From Candidatus Gastranaerophilales bacterium (GTDB taxonomy: Bacteria; Cyanobacteriota; Vampirovibrionia; Gastranaerophilales; Gastranaerophilaceae), in contig CALUTI010000003.1 of NCBI GenBank assembly GCA_944323695.1, positions 62,001-126,000 of the forward strand: 64,000 bases of DNA. The letters run 5' to 3'. Both the position numbers and the translations under genes were made by a program. This document shows positions 45,547 to 53,597 of this stretch, one piece after another. The first letter of the stretch is position 1; each line of letters starts with the position of its first letter. Under the pieces are notes generated by a model, which was not told the origin of the DNA, did not search any database, and was given only the letters and a program-made list of their open reading frames with translations.

Positions 45547-45832
45547 ATTGTTTATAAAACCTGAATATTTAAAAATTTTAAAAGACATCTTTAATTCATA
45601 CTGCCCGAATGCTGAAATATGGGCTTACGGCAGCAGAATTAAAGGTGAAGCTCATCCGGGCAGCGATTTGGATCTTGTGGTTAAAGATTTTCACGACGAA
45701 AGTAAAAATATTTTTGAATTAAAAGAACTAATCAATAACAGTAATATACCGTTTATTGTGGATATACAAGCATTTGACCGGCTTCCGGAATCTTTCCGAA
45801 AAGAAATTGAAAAGAATTATATTTGCCTTTAA
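45539..45832 (+). CDS. Minimal nucleotidyltransferase, MntA-like antitoxin candidate
   Basis: 97 residues. Pol-beta-type nucleotidyltransferase signature 'GSRIKGEAHPGSDLDLVV' with the GSx10DxD pattern complete, and a third acidic residue in 'FIVDIQAF'. Size and pairing fit MntA, which adds AMP to a Tyr of its HEPN partner. Start ATG lies inside the HEPN gene, so translation is coupled. Confidence 0.8.
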   Translation: MTELFIKPEYLKILKDIFNSYCPNAEIWAYGSRIKGEAHPGSDLDLVVKDFHDESKNIFELKELINNSNIPFIVDIQAFDRLPESFRKEIEKNYICL

Positions 45833-45887
45833 ATCTTTACGTTTTTTAGCTGATTGATTTTGCATAAAAATTTATTAAAATAAGGTT

Positions 45888-46451
45888 ATGAGAAAAATTC
45901 TTATAACCTTATTTTTAATGATATTTGCTTTATCGACTGCTGCAAAAGAAGTTGATTACGAACAAATATACAGAGATTTGCCGGTGCCTGAACATAAATA
46001 TGTTCATAATCTGGATCCCGGTGAATTCTATGACATAAAAGATACCTCATGGTCTCCATATCCGTTATTTCGTCTGACAGGTCCTTTGTTTTTCAAAACA
46101 ATAACAATAGAGCCGGGGTATTATCTTTTAACTCCGAGAGAACACGAAGGGCAATGGTATATGCTTTTTAAAGTTCAAGGGAAAATTAAATACATAATTC
46201 CTGTTTACGAAAGAGATATCACACCGGAATTTTTCTATGACGAGAATCTGCCCAAGCCTCAATTAACTTGGTCGCAAAGCGTACATATCAAGTTTCTTGA
46301 TTTTGTAGGGAAGCACTTCCAAAATTCCAAAAGAAAACCTGCCCCGCAAACCTATCTTGAAGCAACAGATTTGGATAACAACTTTTTATCACTTGTTGTC
46401 TACTGGGGTGCGCACAGATATTACATGATATTCAGAACCGTAGGTTTATAA
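45888..46451 (+). CDS. Exported protein of unknown function
   Basis: 187 residues. Signal peptide 'MRKILITLFLMIFALSTAA' with cleavage near AAK. The mature part is Tyr/Pro/Phe-rich ('FYDIKDTSWSPYPLFRL', 'FLSLVVYWGAHRYYMIF'). No known domain recognised. TAAAAT ends 6 bases before the ATG; AAGGTT lies between and may be a weak Shine-Dalgarno sequence. Confidence 0.75.
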   Translation: MRKILITLFLMIFALSTAAKEVDYEQIYRDLPVPEHKYVHNLDPGEFYDIKDTSWSPYPLFRLTGPLFFKTITIEPGYYLLTPREHEGQWYMLFKVQGKIKYIIPVYERDITPEFFYDENLPKPQLTWSQSVHIKFLDFVGKHFQNSKRKPAPQTYLEATDLDNNFLSLVVYWGAHRYYMIFRTVGL

Positions 46452-46458
46452 TATCCTC

Positions 46459-46487
46459 TTGACAAAATATGCAAAATAATATTTAAT
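46459..46487 (+). promoter_or_regulatory. Sigma70-type promoter of prepilin C
   Basis: TTGACA, 17-base spacer, TTTAAT; AAAAAAGGAGG follows just before the ATG at 46510. Confidence 0.7.
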
Positions 46488-46509
46488 AGAGAAAAAAGGA
46501 GGATTAAAT

Positions 46510-47706
46510 ATGTTGGAAAAGGTTGTTACAAAAGCGGTTCAGATACTCGCCCCCCCCCCGAGATTAGCTCTGTATGCTGATTTTAGTTCGTCGGGTATTA
46601 GAAAATTATTTTCTCGACGACGCTGTCTTGGTCGCTCGCATGAAACGGCGTTACGGTCTTTGCCTGCGCAAAGCCCTTCAGCCTCTGCTCGCTCTCACCT
46701 CCGGCACCACTATGGTCTCGAAAATAATTTTCCAATACCCGCATTTACTTTGGCGGAGGTTTTGATTACCCTTGGTATTATCGGCATAGTCGCTGCTATG
46801 ACTATTCCTACTCTCGTCGCTAACTACCAGAACAAAGCCTGGAGTACTTCCGCATCTGTCTTTGAACGTAAACTTGAAGAAGCTCTCAAAACCATGAATA
46901 CTCAACAAACTCTTGCAGGATACAAAAATACCGCTGATTTTGTTGCGGAATTAGGTAAACACTTCAAGATTACTAAAGTTTGTCAAAATGATGACATTAT
47001 GTCTTGTTTTGAAGATAAAGTTACATGGGGCGACGAAGAAGTTGACATGACTAATATTAAAAACGCTTCTAATTTTGGTCAGGATGATTGGGATACCGAG
47101 CTTATCGGTGTTCAATTCGGTAACGGTACTTCAGGTATTATTGCTTACAACACTGAATGTAAAGAACAGCCTTTTACCAATCAATTCAACGGCACTTCTT
47201 GTTTAGCTTTACTTTATGATACTGACGGGTTTAAAAAGCCTAATACCCAACAAAAAGATTTGCGTTCTATAAACGTACTAAGCCTAGGTGGGAGAAACTG
47301 TGCAATAGAACTTAGTGACGGAACCTGCTTCACTGCTCCGTTCACACCTATCCCTACACACCATCAACCTTCAGACGATTACCGCAGCGATGATTATTGG
47401 GAGGGCGCAGTTGAAGCATGTGGTGGTATCAATAAAATGCCAACACAAGCACAGCTAACAGCGCTTGCTGAAGAAGTTTACGGATCATCCATATCAAATT
47501 CAGGAATTACATCAGACTTAAAATGGAACAAAGACAAACTTGACGAGATGGGATTTGACACATCTTCAGGATTTGTTTACGTTTGGTCCAACGAGATATA
47601 TAGCGGCTTTAACGCATCTTACCGCAGCTTTGAACCTACTAGGACATACGCGACTTTCTATGATCGTGGCAGTAAATTTCACCAGGCAATTTGTCTTGCT
47701 GACTAG
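46510..47706 (+). CDS. Prepilin-like protein C, poly-C tract in frame (ON)
   Basis: 398 residues in one open frame from an ATG with an excellent GGAGG. The leader is 78 residues, crosses ten C (46550-46559, read as APPPR), and carries the palindromic module before 'FPIPAFTLAEVLITLGIIG'. The mature part is a pseudopilin: hydrophobic helix, then 'FERKLEEALKTMNTQQTLAG', conserved with prepilin B, then a different C-terminal domain ('DYWEGAVEACGGINKMPTQA', 'VYVWSNEIYSGF'). It is probably processed by a prepilin peptidase before Phe (Ala at -1, Glu at +5) and assembled into a pilus or pseudopilus. It is the only one of the five whose reading frame is intact, so it shows what the ON state looks like. 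Confidence 0.85.
   Translation: MLEKVVTKAVQILAPPPRLALYADFSSSGIRKLFSRRRCLGRSHETALRSLPAQSPSASARSHLRHHYGLENNFPIPAFTLAEVLITLGIIGIVAAMTIPTLVANYQNKAWSTSASVFERKLEEALKTMNTQQTLAGYKNTADFVAELGKHFKITKVCQNDDIMSCFEDKVTWGDEEVDMTNIKNASNFGQDDWDTELIGVQFGNGTSGIIAYNTECKEQPFTNQFNGTSCLALLYDTDGFKKPNTQQKDLRSINVLSLGGRNCAIELSDGTCFTAPFTPIPTHHQPSDDYRSDDYWEGAVEACGGINKMPTQAQLTALAEEVYGSSISNSGITSDLKWNKDKLDEMGFDTSSGFVYVWSNEIYSGFNASYRSFEPTRTYATFYDRGSKFHQAICLAD
46550..46559 (+). repeat. Poly-C10 tract in prepilin C leader
   Basis: Ten C on the coding strand, 40 bases after the ATG, in a length that keeps the full frame open. Loss or gain of one base would end translation within the leader. Confidence 0.85.
46593..46740. repeat. 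Leader palindromic module, copy 2 (long form)
   Basis: 21-bp inverted arms (GGGTATTAGAAAATTATTTTC against 46720-46740, one mismatch) around core ends TCGACGACGCT and CCACTATGGTCTCG. Between the core ends there is an extra stretch of about 65 bases with its own hairpin CTTTGC-CTGC-GCAAAG (46658-46673). Confidence 0.82.
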
Positions 47707-47713
47707 TCTGTAA

Positions 47714-47793
47714 GTTGGGCATACCTGCCCAACAATCTACTTTGCCCCGCCCCCGAATTTCTAAGTTCGCTTTGCTCCTCAAGGGGTGGGGGT
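47714..47793. repeat. Intergenic hairpin repeats after prepilin C
   Basis: GTTGGGCA-TACC-TGCCCAAC (47714-47733), matching the palindrome after prepilin B, then CCCCGCCCCCGAATTTCTAA...CAAGGGGTGGGGG, related to the repeat before cysE. A partial GTCATCCCGGACTCTGGGAT element lies at 47861-47880. No gene is seen in 47707-47912. Confidence 0.7.
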
Positions 47794-47912
47794 AGTATTT
47801 TAGTCTTCCCTGAGTGCCAAAGGCACGATAACATGCTTGACTTGATTGGTAACTATTCTTGTCATCCCGGACTCTGGGATCTTTCTCTTATCTTTTTTTA
47901 AATGCAGCAATT

Positions 47913-47937
47913 AAGGGGATCAATGATCCCCTTTTTA
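47913..47937. terminator. Terminator downstream of 47938-48318 and prepilin C
   Basis: AAGGGGATC-AAT-GATCCCCTT perfect stem followed by TTT on the plus strand and by a partial T run on the minus strand. Confidence 0.75.
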
Positions 47938-48318
47938 TTATTCTTCACTTTCTTCGTCGTCTGAATCTTCTGTTTTAATCTTATCAACAACCATTTTTGC
48001 CATTTCTTTTGCAATAACGTGTTGTGTTGCCTCAGGACAGTTCTGTAACATATTCATTGCAGTTCTTAATGTTGTATCAATATCGTACCAGCGGCCTTTT
48101 CTGTTATCTTCAATCCCCGCGCCCACCGCATTGATAATATCTTCAACTGCTTCAAATTTTTCATCCTCAATATTGTGCTCGATAATAATTTTAATCAAAT
48201 TCAAAGCAATTCTGATTTGAGTTTGATCATCACTGTGTTCAAGTGTGCTTACTGCCTGTGACAATACAGGATCTTTGTCATACCAGCGTCTCTGGTGATT
48301 GCTGTATTCTTCTTTCAT
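47938..48318 (-). CDS. Small acidic protein with duplicated RWYDxD motif
   Basis: 126 residues, helical, acidic tail (EDSDDEESEE). Two related halves: 'RRWYDKDPVLSQAVSTLEHS' (about 10-29) and 'GRWYDIDTTLRTAMNMLQNC' (about 75-94), so it arose by internal duplication. No known function recognised. It lies 14 bases after fixX and may be part of that operon. Confidence 0.75.
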   Translation of the reverse strand: MKEEYSNHQRRWYDKDPVLSQAVSTLEHSDDQTQIRIALNLIKIIIEHNIEDEKFEAVEDIINAVGAGIEDNRKGRWYDIDTTLRTAMNMLQNCPEATQHVIAKEMAKMVVDKIKTEDSDDEESEE

Positions 48319-48332
48319 CTTTCCGTCTCCTT

Positions 48333-48623
48333 TTATCCTAATTTAAACGTAACTCCTTTTGTGCCTTTTGGATATTCCCATTTCAAACTCTGTTTTGCGC
48401 AGCAAATCCTGCAGGCGCCGCATTCAAGACAGTTTTCAAAATTTACGATAAGTTTTTGGTGCGTTTCATCCCACTCATAAACATTTGCGGGACAAATTGT
48501 TGTACAAACCCTGTTTGTACAAATTTTACACATTTCATTATCCGGTGTCAAATGAGAAACCGTATCAGGTGTATATTTAACTGTAAACAACTTGTCTTCT
48601 AGTACCATTTTAGGATGCTCCAT
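48333..48623 (-). CDS. fixX: Ferredoxin-like protein FixX
   Basis: 96 residues. Cysteine pattern for [4Fe-4S] binding in 'CKICTNRVCTTICP' and 'CLECGACRICC', the C-terminal ferredoxin type that partners FixC. It overlaps the fixC stop by 25 bases. It is expected to pass electrons between FixC and FixAB or another acceptor; fixA and fixB are not in the window. Confidence 0.9.
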   Translation of the reverse strand: MEHPKMVLEDKLFTVKYTPDTVSHLTPDNEMCKICTNRVCTTICPANVYEWDETHQKLIVNFENCLECGACRICCAKQSLKWEYPKGTKGVTFKLG

Positions 48624-49906
48624 ATAAGCCTTATGCCATGCCAGATATCACTTATTATATTCAAAAACTTCCGTTCCTTAAAGAAATTTCCGATAAAATT
48701 ATAATATTTTTGACGTTTCGGAATGCTGTCAACTGATGTAAACATCTTAAAGAAAGAATTTACCGTTCTCAAGTAATAATCCAAAAACGCGTCACTCTTT
48801 TTATGAGCAATATCCATCAAATCTTTATAAGTTACCAAATCCTTCATGACGAAAGAATTTTTTAGTTTTTCTTCATATCTTTGAAGGGATTTTGCGGAAA
48901 AATCATTTTTATTAAAAGCTTCAATTGCAGTTTCAGCGGCAAGTTTTCCGCTAATCATAGCAAGGTTTGTACCTTCCCAATGAAGATTATTAACAAGCAT
49001 TGCAGCATCGCCAACAACCATAACGCCATCTGCAAAAAGTTTCGGAACCTTTTTATACCCGCCTTCCGGAATCAAATGAGCCGAATACTCCTCTAATTCA
49101 CCATCTTTTATTAATGGTGCAATTGTCGGGTGAGATTTTAATTTTTCCAGCAAATCATACGGACGAATTCCCCGCTCGACAAGTTCACTAAGGGTAATAC
49201 CAAGCCCGATTGTAACGGAATTCCGGTTTGTATACATAAACCCTAATCCAAGCATTCCAAGCATCGGACCGCCAAAGATTTCATATATACAGCCTTCGTC
49301 ATCTGATATATTAAACCTGTCGTTAATTTTTTCCTTATCAAGTTTTATAACTTCTTTTACGCTAAGCGCAACATCCTTTGGCTGAATATCTTCACGCAAC
49401 CCTATTTGTTTTGCCAGAAGGGAATTTACTCCGTCCGCAAGAACAACAATATCCGCATAATAATCTTCAAGCTCCGTCCTGACGCCCGTGACCTTGCCGT
49501 TTTCTGTTAGAAGTTCACGAACAACTGTTTTTTCAACAAGATAAACTCCGGCTTTTTTAGCTTCTTCCGCCATCCAGCGGTCAAATTTACCTCGAATTAC
49601 TGTATAACTTCCGCAGATTTCGGTTTTATTTTTATAAGAAACAACGGTACTGTCATCTTCGCCAAGGATTGCAAATTTATGCTCTACATTACGTCTTTCA
49701 AGCGGGGCGGAAATTTCAAAATCAGGGAATATTTCTTTGGTCGGCCGGGTATAAATCGCACCGCCAAAAACATTTTTACTGCCCGCAAAACTGCCGCGCT
49801 CAATCAAAACAACCTTTTTACCGGCTCTTGCAAGCGTAATAGCGCAGGAAATTCCACCTGGACCTGCACCAACGACTATTACCTCTGTCTTATTATTTTC
49901 TGTCAT
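48599..49906 (-). CDS. fixC: FixC-like flavoprotein (ETF-quinone oxidoreductase family)
   Basis: 435 residues from ATG at 49906 (GGAGAGG upstream); an earlier GTG would put the TATAAT box in the coding sequence. FAD-binding Rossmann motif 'VIVVGAGPGGISCAITLARA', 'GAIYTRPTKEIFP', 'LADGVNSLLAKQIG', and 'VMVVGDAAMLVNNLHWEGTN'. With FixX it forms part of an electron-bifurcating or quinone-reducing complex. Divergent from rsmD. Confidence 0.9.
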   Translation of the reverse strand: MTENNKTEVIVVGAGPGGISCAITLARAGKKVVLIERGSFAGSKNVFGGAIYTRPTKEIFPDFEISAPLERRNVEHKFAILGEDDSTVVSYKNKTEICGSYTVIRGKFDRWMAEEAKKAGVYLVEKTVVRELLTENGKVTGVRTELEDYYADIVVLADGVNSLLAKQIGLREDIQPKDVALSVKEVIKLDKEKINDRFNISDDEGCIYEIFGGPMLGMLGLGFMYTNRNSVTIGLGITLSELVERGIRPYDLLEKLKSHPTIAPLIKDGELEEYSAHLIPEGGYKKVPKLFADGVMVVGDAAMLVNNLHWEGTNLAMISGKLAAETAIEAFNKNDFSAKSLQRYEEKLKNSFVMKDLVTYKDLMDIAHKKSDAFLDYYLRTVNSFFKMFTSVDSIPKRQKYYNFIGNFFKERKFLNIISDIWHGIRLIWSILKWY

Positions 49907-49962
49907 TTCCTCTCCGTAATATTGATTATACACTAAATTTTATTCGTTGTAAAATAGTTAAT

Positions 49963-50481
49963 ATGATTATAACTGCAGGAAAATATAAAGGACAAAAGAT
50001 TACCGCACCGGACGAAAATATTACCCGCCCGACGCTGTCTAAGGTACGGATGAGTGTATTTAACACTTTGCAGTCAATGATTGATTTTGATGGTAAAAGT
50101 TTTCTTGATATGTATGCAGGATCAGGCATTATGGGGTTAGAGGCAATCTCAAGAGGATTTGAATATGCTGCATCAATAGAAAAAAATCCCAAAGCCGCTG
50201 CAATTATAAAAAATAATTTTAAAAAATTTGATAAAGCACCTGAATTATTTGTTGGTGACAGCTTAAAAGTCTGCTCCAAATTTAACCGCAAATTCGACGT
50301 AATCTATATTGATCCGCCCTATTTTGCAGGGATTTATGAAAAAAGTTTGGAGGCAATAAAAAATATTGCCTCTGATATAATAATTCTTGAACATGTTGAT
50401 GAAATTGATTTTTGCGGTTACAAACAAATTAAACAGAAAAAATACGGCGATAAATTTATAACATTCCTTTCAGCTATTTAA
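49963..50481 (+). CDS. rsmD: 16S rRNA (guanine(966)-N2)-methyltransferase
   Basis: 172 residues. 'ITAGKYKGQKI', 'RPTLSKVRMSVFNTL', SAM-binding 'FLDMYAGSGIMGLEAISRG', catalytic 'IYIDPPYF'. It methylates 16S rRNA in the small subunit. TAAAAT ends 7 bases before the ATG with no Shine-Dalgarno sequence. Its end overlaps the converging prepilin D gene by 8 bases. Confidence 0.93.
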   Translation: MIITAGKYKGQKITAPDENITRPTLSKVRMSVFNTLQSMIDFDGKSFLDMYAGSGIMGLEAISRGFEYAASIEKNPKAAAIIKNNFKKFDKAPELFVGDSLKVCSKFNRKFDVIYIDPPYFAGIYEKSLEAIKNIASDIIILEHVDEIDFCGYKQIKQKKYGDKFITFLSAI

Positions 50482-51396
50482 AGCATTCATCATACATTTC
50501 TTGAAAATCTTTTCCGCCGTCTTCAATTACAGGAGCTATACCTCCTAATTCAAATTTACCGTTCTTATTACCTCTAATACGGAATGAAAATATATCATGG
50601 CCCCATTTATTTGGGCCTTTATGACCGTTTATATCAACAACAAAAGCAGGCATAGGGATAGGATATCTCGCATAACCTATAATATAGGTTCCATCCGCAA
50701 GTACAAACACAGGATAATTGTTTTTTATTAGGGCATCTGAAAAATTAGCATTCGGATCATAATTCCCATCAGGATCCATTTCTGATTTGACTTTATCCAC
50801 ACCCCTGAAATCTTCAGGCAAACATCCTTGTTCATATGCATTATCTTTGCATATTTTTGTTGTTTTTAATGTATTCAAAAACATTTCTTCCGTAAATGTT
50901 GAACATTCTGTCATTGGACCGTTATAATCACTCGGCAAAGCTTCACCATTATCACATTGCCATCTTTGACATGTTCCATATTCATTAGCTTCTACGCATA
51001 CTGCCGTGCAAGGAAACTCTCCTGAAAACCAATAATGACATTTCAGCGGAGACCCATGCCTTGTGTTCGTGGCCAATAAGGCTTGATAAAAAGTACTATA
51101 AAACTTCTTAAATTGATTTTTTAATACTGCATGCTGTATATTATGTGAAATAGTCGGTATCGTCATTGCAGCTACTACTCCGATTATTCCTAACGTTATT
51201 AAAACTTCCGCTAACGTAAATGCCCTATTTATTCTTACGCGATAGACAGGAATTATTTTCTCGACGACGCTCCCGCCGCTGGCTCCGCTATGGTCTCGAA
51301 AATAATTCCTGTCTATCGCTATCCCTTCAAAACCCTTGCTATTTCTATTTAGAGGAGACGCCCCCCCCCGTTTCTCAGTTTTTCCATAATTTTCAT
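50474..51396 (-). CDS. Prepilin-like protein D, poly-G interrupted (OFF frame)
   Basis: Paralogue of prepilin A over the whole length: same Cys-rich domain, 'NQFKKFYSTFYQALLA', and 'FVVDINGHKGPNKWGHDIF'. The start is ATG at 51396 behind AGAAGGAG. The tract of nine G (51369-51361) sends the frame to a stop after NGGGRLL. With ten G it gives 307 residues: a 59-residue leader ending INRA, then FTLAEVLITLGIIG. The conventional internal ATG (51166) starts inside the hydrophobic helix and would lack the peptidase site, so it cannot be the real start. Promoter, Shine-Dalgarno sequence and tract are nearly identical to prepilin A. Confidence 0.75.
51239..51319. repeat. Leader palindromic module, copy 3
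   Basis: Perfect 22-bp inverted arms (GCGATAGACAGGAATTATTT, then TC) around the conserved core TCGACGACGC...CCGCTATGGTCTC. It lies inside the prepilin D leader. Confidence 0.88.
51361..51369 (-). repeat. Poly-G9 tract in prepilin D leader
   Basis: Nine G in the coding sense. ATG 51396 to the prepilin frame needs one extra base, the same offset as prepilins A and E. Confidence 0.85.
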
Positions 51397-51421
51397 AAGC
51401 TGTTCTCCTTCTTTTGGGTTT

Positions 51422-51450
51422 ATTATACCAAATTATTTCAATTTTGGCAA
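51422..51450 (-). promoter_or_regulatory. Sigma70-type promoter of prepilin D
   Basis: TTGCCA-N17-TATAAT on the minus strand, identical in layout and nearly in sequence to the prepilin A promoter. Confidence 0.75.
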
Positions 51451-51451
51451 T

Positions 51452-51481
51452 AAAAAAGAGCCGATCATAATTGACCGGCTC
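51452..51481 (-). terminator. Terminator of the HU gene
   Basis: On the minus strand GAGCCG...CGGCTC stem with inner TCA/TGA pairs, followed by T6. Confidence 0.85.
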
Positions 51482-51503
51482 ATCAACTTATTTTTTCAAA
51501 AAA

Positions 51504-51776
51504 CTATTTTACTAATTCTTTGAATTTTTTACCAGCTGAGAATGCAGGAACTGTTTTAGCAGCAATTTTCAATACTGCACCAGTTTGCGGGTTTCTACCA
51601 GTTCTGGCAGCTCTCTTACGCGGTTCAAAAGTACCAAAGCCTACTAAAGTAACTTTTTTGCCTTTAGCAACAGTTTTTTGAATAGTTTCTAAAGTAGCTG
51701 CGATAACATCAGCAGATGCTTTTTGAGAAACTTTTGCTTTTTTTGATACTTCTTTTACTAATTCTTCTTTGTTCAT
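51504..51776 (-). CDS. DNA-binding protein HU
   Basis: 90 residues, standard size. 'MNKEELVKEVSKKAKVSQKA', 'LVGFGTFEPRKRAARTGRNP' with the DNA-binding arm, and 'PAFSAGKKFKELVK'. Nucleoid architecture. GGAGG precedes the ATG. Confidence 0.97.
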   Translation of the reverse strand: MNKEELVKEVSKKAKVSQKASADVIAATLETIQKTVAKGKKVTLVGFGTFEPRKRAARTGRNPQTGAVLKIAAKTVPAFSAGKKFKELVK

Positions 51777-51853
51777 TACGAACCTCCTTCTTCCTTTTGC
51801 CTACGGTAAATAAGAAACCATTTTCCGCATGCTTTTGTATATCGACAAAACTT

Positions 51854-51881
51854 ATTATAGCACTTTTTTTGGTTTTGGCAA
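51854..51881 (-). promoter_or_regulatory. Promoter of the HU gene
   Basis: TTGCCA, 16-base spacer, TATAAT on the minus strand, about 78 bases upstream of the HU start. The stretch 51885-51977 is AT-rich and otherwise unremarkable. Confidence 0.65.
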
Positions 51882-51977
51882 GCTTTTTTTCAAAAAAATT
51901 TTAAATATATAGTGCATATCCACCGATATATATAGTAAAAAAGCTTGTAGCATAAGCGTTTTAGACACAAAAAAGCT

Positions 51978-52856
51978 CTAATGATAATACTCTGGATTTA
52001 TACGGGCAAACTTAACATTTTTGTAAAAATATTGTAAAATTTGGTATGCATTATAGCCTTGTTTTGCCAAATTATTGGCACCATGCTGTGACATACCCAC
52101 ACCATGCCCGTTTTTTTTGACATTATCATCGTAAGACGGAACCGATCTTATAAAAGGCAGGTCACTACCCCAAACATCTGATGAATTTATAGTTTGCCCG
52201 CCCGCTGATGCCGAATAATACGCAGGAATAATTTTTAAATCATAGGTTAATACCAGACCTTTTGTATCATCAACAATTTGGTTTGTCTTATAAGTTTCAA
52301 CAGCTGCGCCGCCATATACCTGATCTTCTGTTGTATCGTTCAAATCATATCCAAATTTTGCACGTTTACCCAAATTTGCAAGTGCAAAACTTCTTGCGGC
52401 AATTGCCTGTGCTTTTAAAGCTTCCGGCTCCCAGCCTGACGGCATCTCGGATGGCACAACACCTTTTATGTAATCTTCTATATTAACGTTATTTATTACG
52501 GTTAATCTGCCGTCTTTATTTTGTATCATTAAATTACCGCGGTACCATTTGTTTTTTACGCTTACAAAACCTTCTTTTTCAGTTTTCAAAACAACGTTAT
52601 CACTGTCAATTTTATAGTATTTACCGTTATATTTTATGGCAATTTTATTTCTATACGGGCGCATCTCATAGCCTCTCATAGCATCAATAGAACAAACACT
52701 TTTATTGGTATTTGCATCTATAATAACAGCCTCGGTACTTGCTCCGATACCTATTTCTTTCACAGCTGTTTGAAGTCCTATTTTTATAGCAAAACACGGA
52801 CTTTGAGCTATTAGATTTATTACAAGAATAAAACAAGCTATAATAATCTTTTTCAT
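51978..52856 (-). CDS. SpoIID/LytB-domain exported protein
   Basis: 292 residues from ATG at 52856; the longer frame to 52931 is rejected because TATAAT ends 7 bases before this ATG. Signal peptide 'MKKIIIACFILVINLIAQ', then PCFA. SpoIID domain: 'NIEDYIKGVVPSEMPSGW' (catalytic-type Glu), 'KAQAIAARSFAL', 'DTTEDQVYGG', 'YYSASAGGQT', 'GHGVGMSQHGA'. Relatives are lytic transglycosylases acting on denuded peptidoglycan or amidase enhancers; the conserved Glu and GHGVGMSQ loop suggest an active enzyme in cell-wall remodelling. It is unlikely to mean sporulation. Confidence 0.9.
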   Translation of the reverse strand: MKKIIIACFILVINLIAQSPCFAIKIGLQTAVKEIGIGASTEAVIIDANTNKSVCSIDAMRGYEMRPYRNKIAIKYNGKYYKIDSDNVVLKTEKEGFVSVKNKWYRGNLMIQNKDGRLTVINNVNIEDYIKGVVPSEMPSGWEPEALKAQAIAARSFALANLGKRAKFGYDLNDTTEDQVYGGAAVETYKTNQIVDDTKGLVLTYDLKIIPAYYSASAGGQTINSSDVWGSDLPFIRSVPSYDDNVKKNGHGVGMSQHGANNLAKQGYNAYQILQYFYKNVKFARINPEYYH

Positions 52857-52891
52857 ATAAACTATTATAGCATATTTAAAAATATGTTTGC

Positions 52892-53446
52892 TTAAGCCAT
52901 TTGATTGATTTTTGCAGGTTCTTTTGCCCAATTCAGCTTAACTTCATCCGCCATATTTGTACCGAGCTTTTCGCCTGCAGAATAAGAGGCAATAGAAGCT
53001 CCAACGAACAACAAACCTTGTATTATAGCTCCGGCTTTACTTCCCACCGGAAGTTTTTCAATAAGTTTAGGTAAAGCCTTTTTAGCAATTCCCTCACCTG
53101 CAAACATTGTAGATAATGCAGCAACTTCTTTAATAGCAGTTGAAGTTTTATCATCAGACATCGCAACTTTTATACCACCTGAAACACAAATCAACGGGTT
53201 AACATTTTTCGTTGCCCACTTTACGCCTTTTACAGCATAGTCAACAGGTTTGCTCTTTTTAGCCAAATTTTCAAAAACACTGACAGCAGCATCTGTTCCT
53301 TGAGCAATAGCTTTGTTATATTTTGAAACCTGATTAAGAACATTTATACTTTGAGCTGCCGCAACAGGAGCTCTGCCGATTTCGCCGTTTTCGGTCTTAT
53401 TAACGTTTCTGCATGCAAATATTAATGATGAAACTGCATTGGACAT
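52892..53446 (-). CDS. Hypothetical protein with hydrophobic segments
   Basis: 184 residues from ATG at 53446 (AGGTG upstream). Ala/Val/Lys-rich with weakly hydrophobic helices ('VNPLICVSGGIKVAM', 'AGAIIQGLLFVGASIASYSA'). No clear signal peptide. Family not recognised. It stands alone between the SpoIID gene and the divergent exported protein at 53598. Confidence 0.65.
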   Translation of the reverse strand: MSNAVSSLIFACRNVNKTENGEIGRAPVAAAQSINVLNQVSKYNKAIAQGTDAAVSVFENLAKKSKPVDYAVKGVKWATKNVNPLICVSGGIKVAMSDDKTSTAIKEVAALSTMFAGEGIAKKALPKLIEKLPVGSKAGAIIQGLLFVGASIASYSAGEKLGTNMADEVKLNWAKEPAKINQMA

Positions 53447-53597
53447 AATTGTACACACCTAAACACTATACACATTTATATAAAGTATTTTTTAAAATAA
53501 GAATTGCGTATGTTTAGAAAATGTTTACAATTGTAATATTTAATTCACATATGCAAGATTTATTGATATTTTCCAAAAAACTGTTATAATAACAATT

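Noticed and set aside
51978-52856. Sporulation as a property of the organism
   Set aside because: SpoIID-domain proteins are widespread in non-sporulating bacteria, and no other sporulation gene is present.
52857-52931. Longer SpoIID start
   Set aside because: The added residues have no signal peptide and span the TATAAT box; the ATG at 52856 begins a perfect signal peptide.
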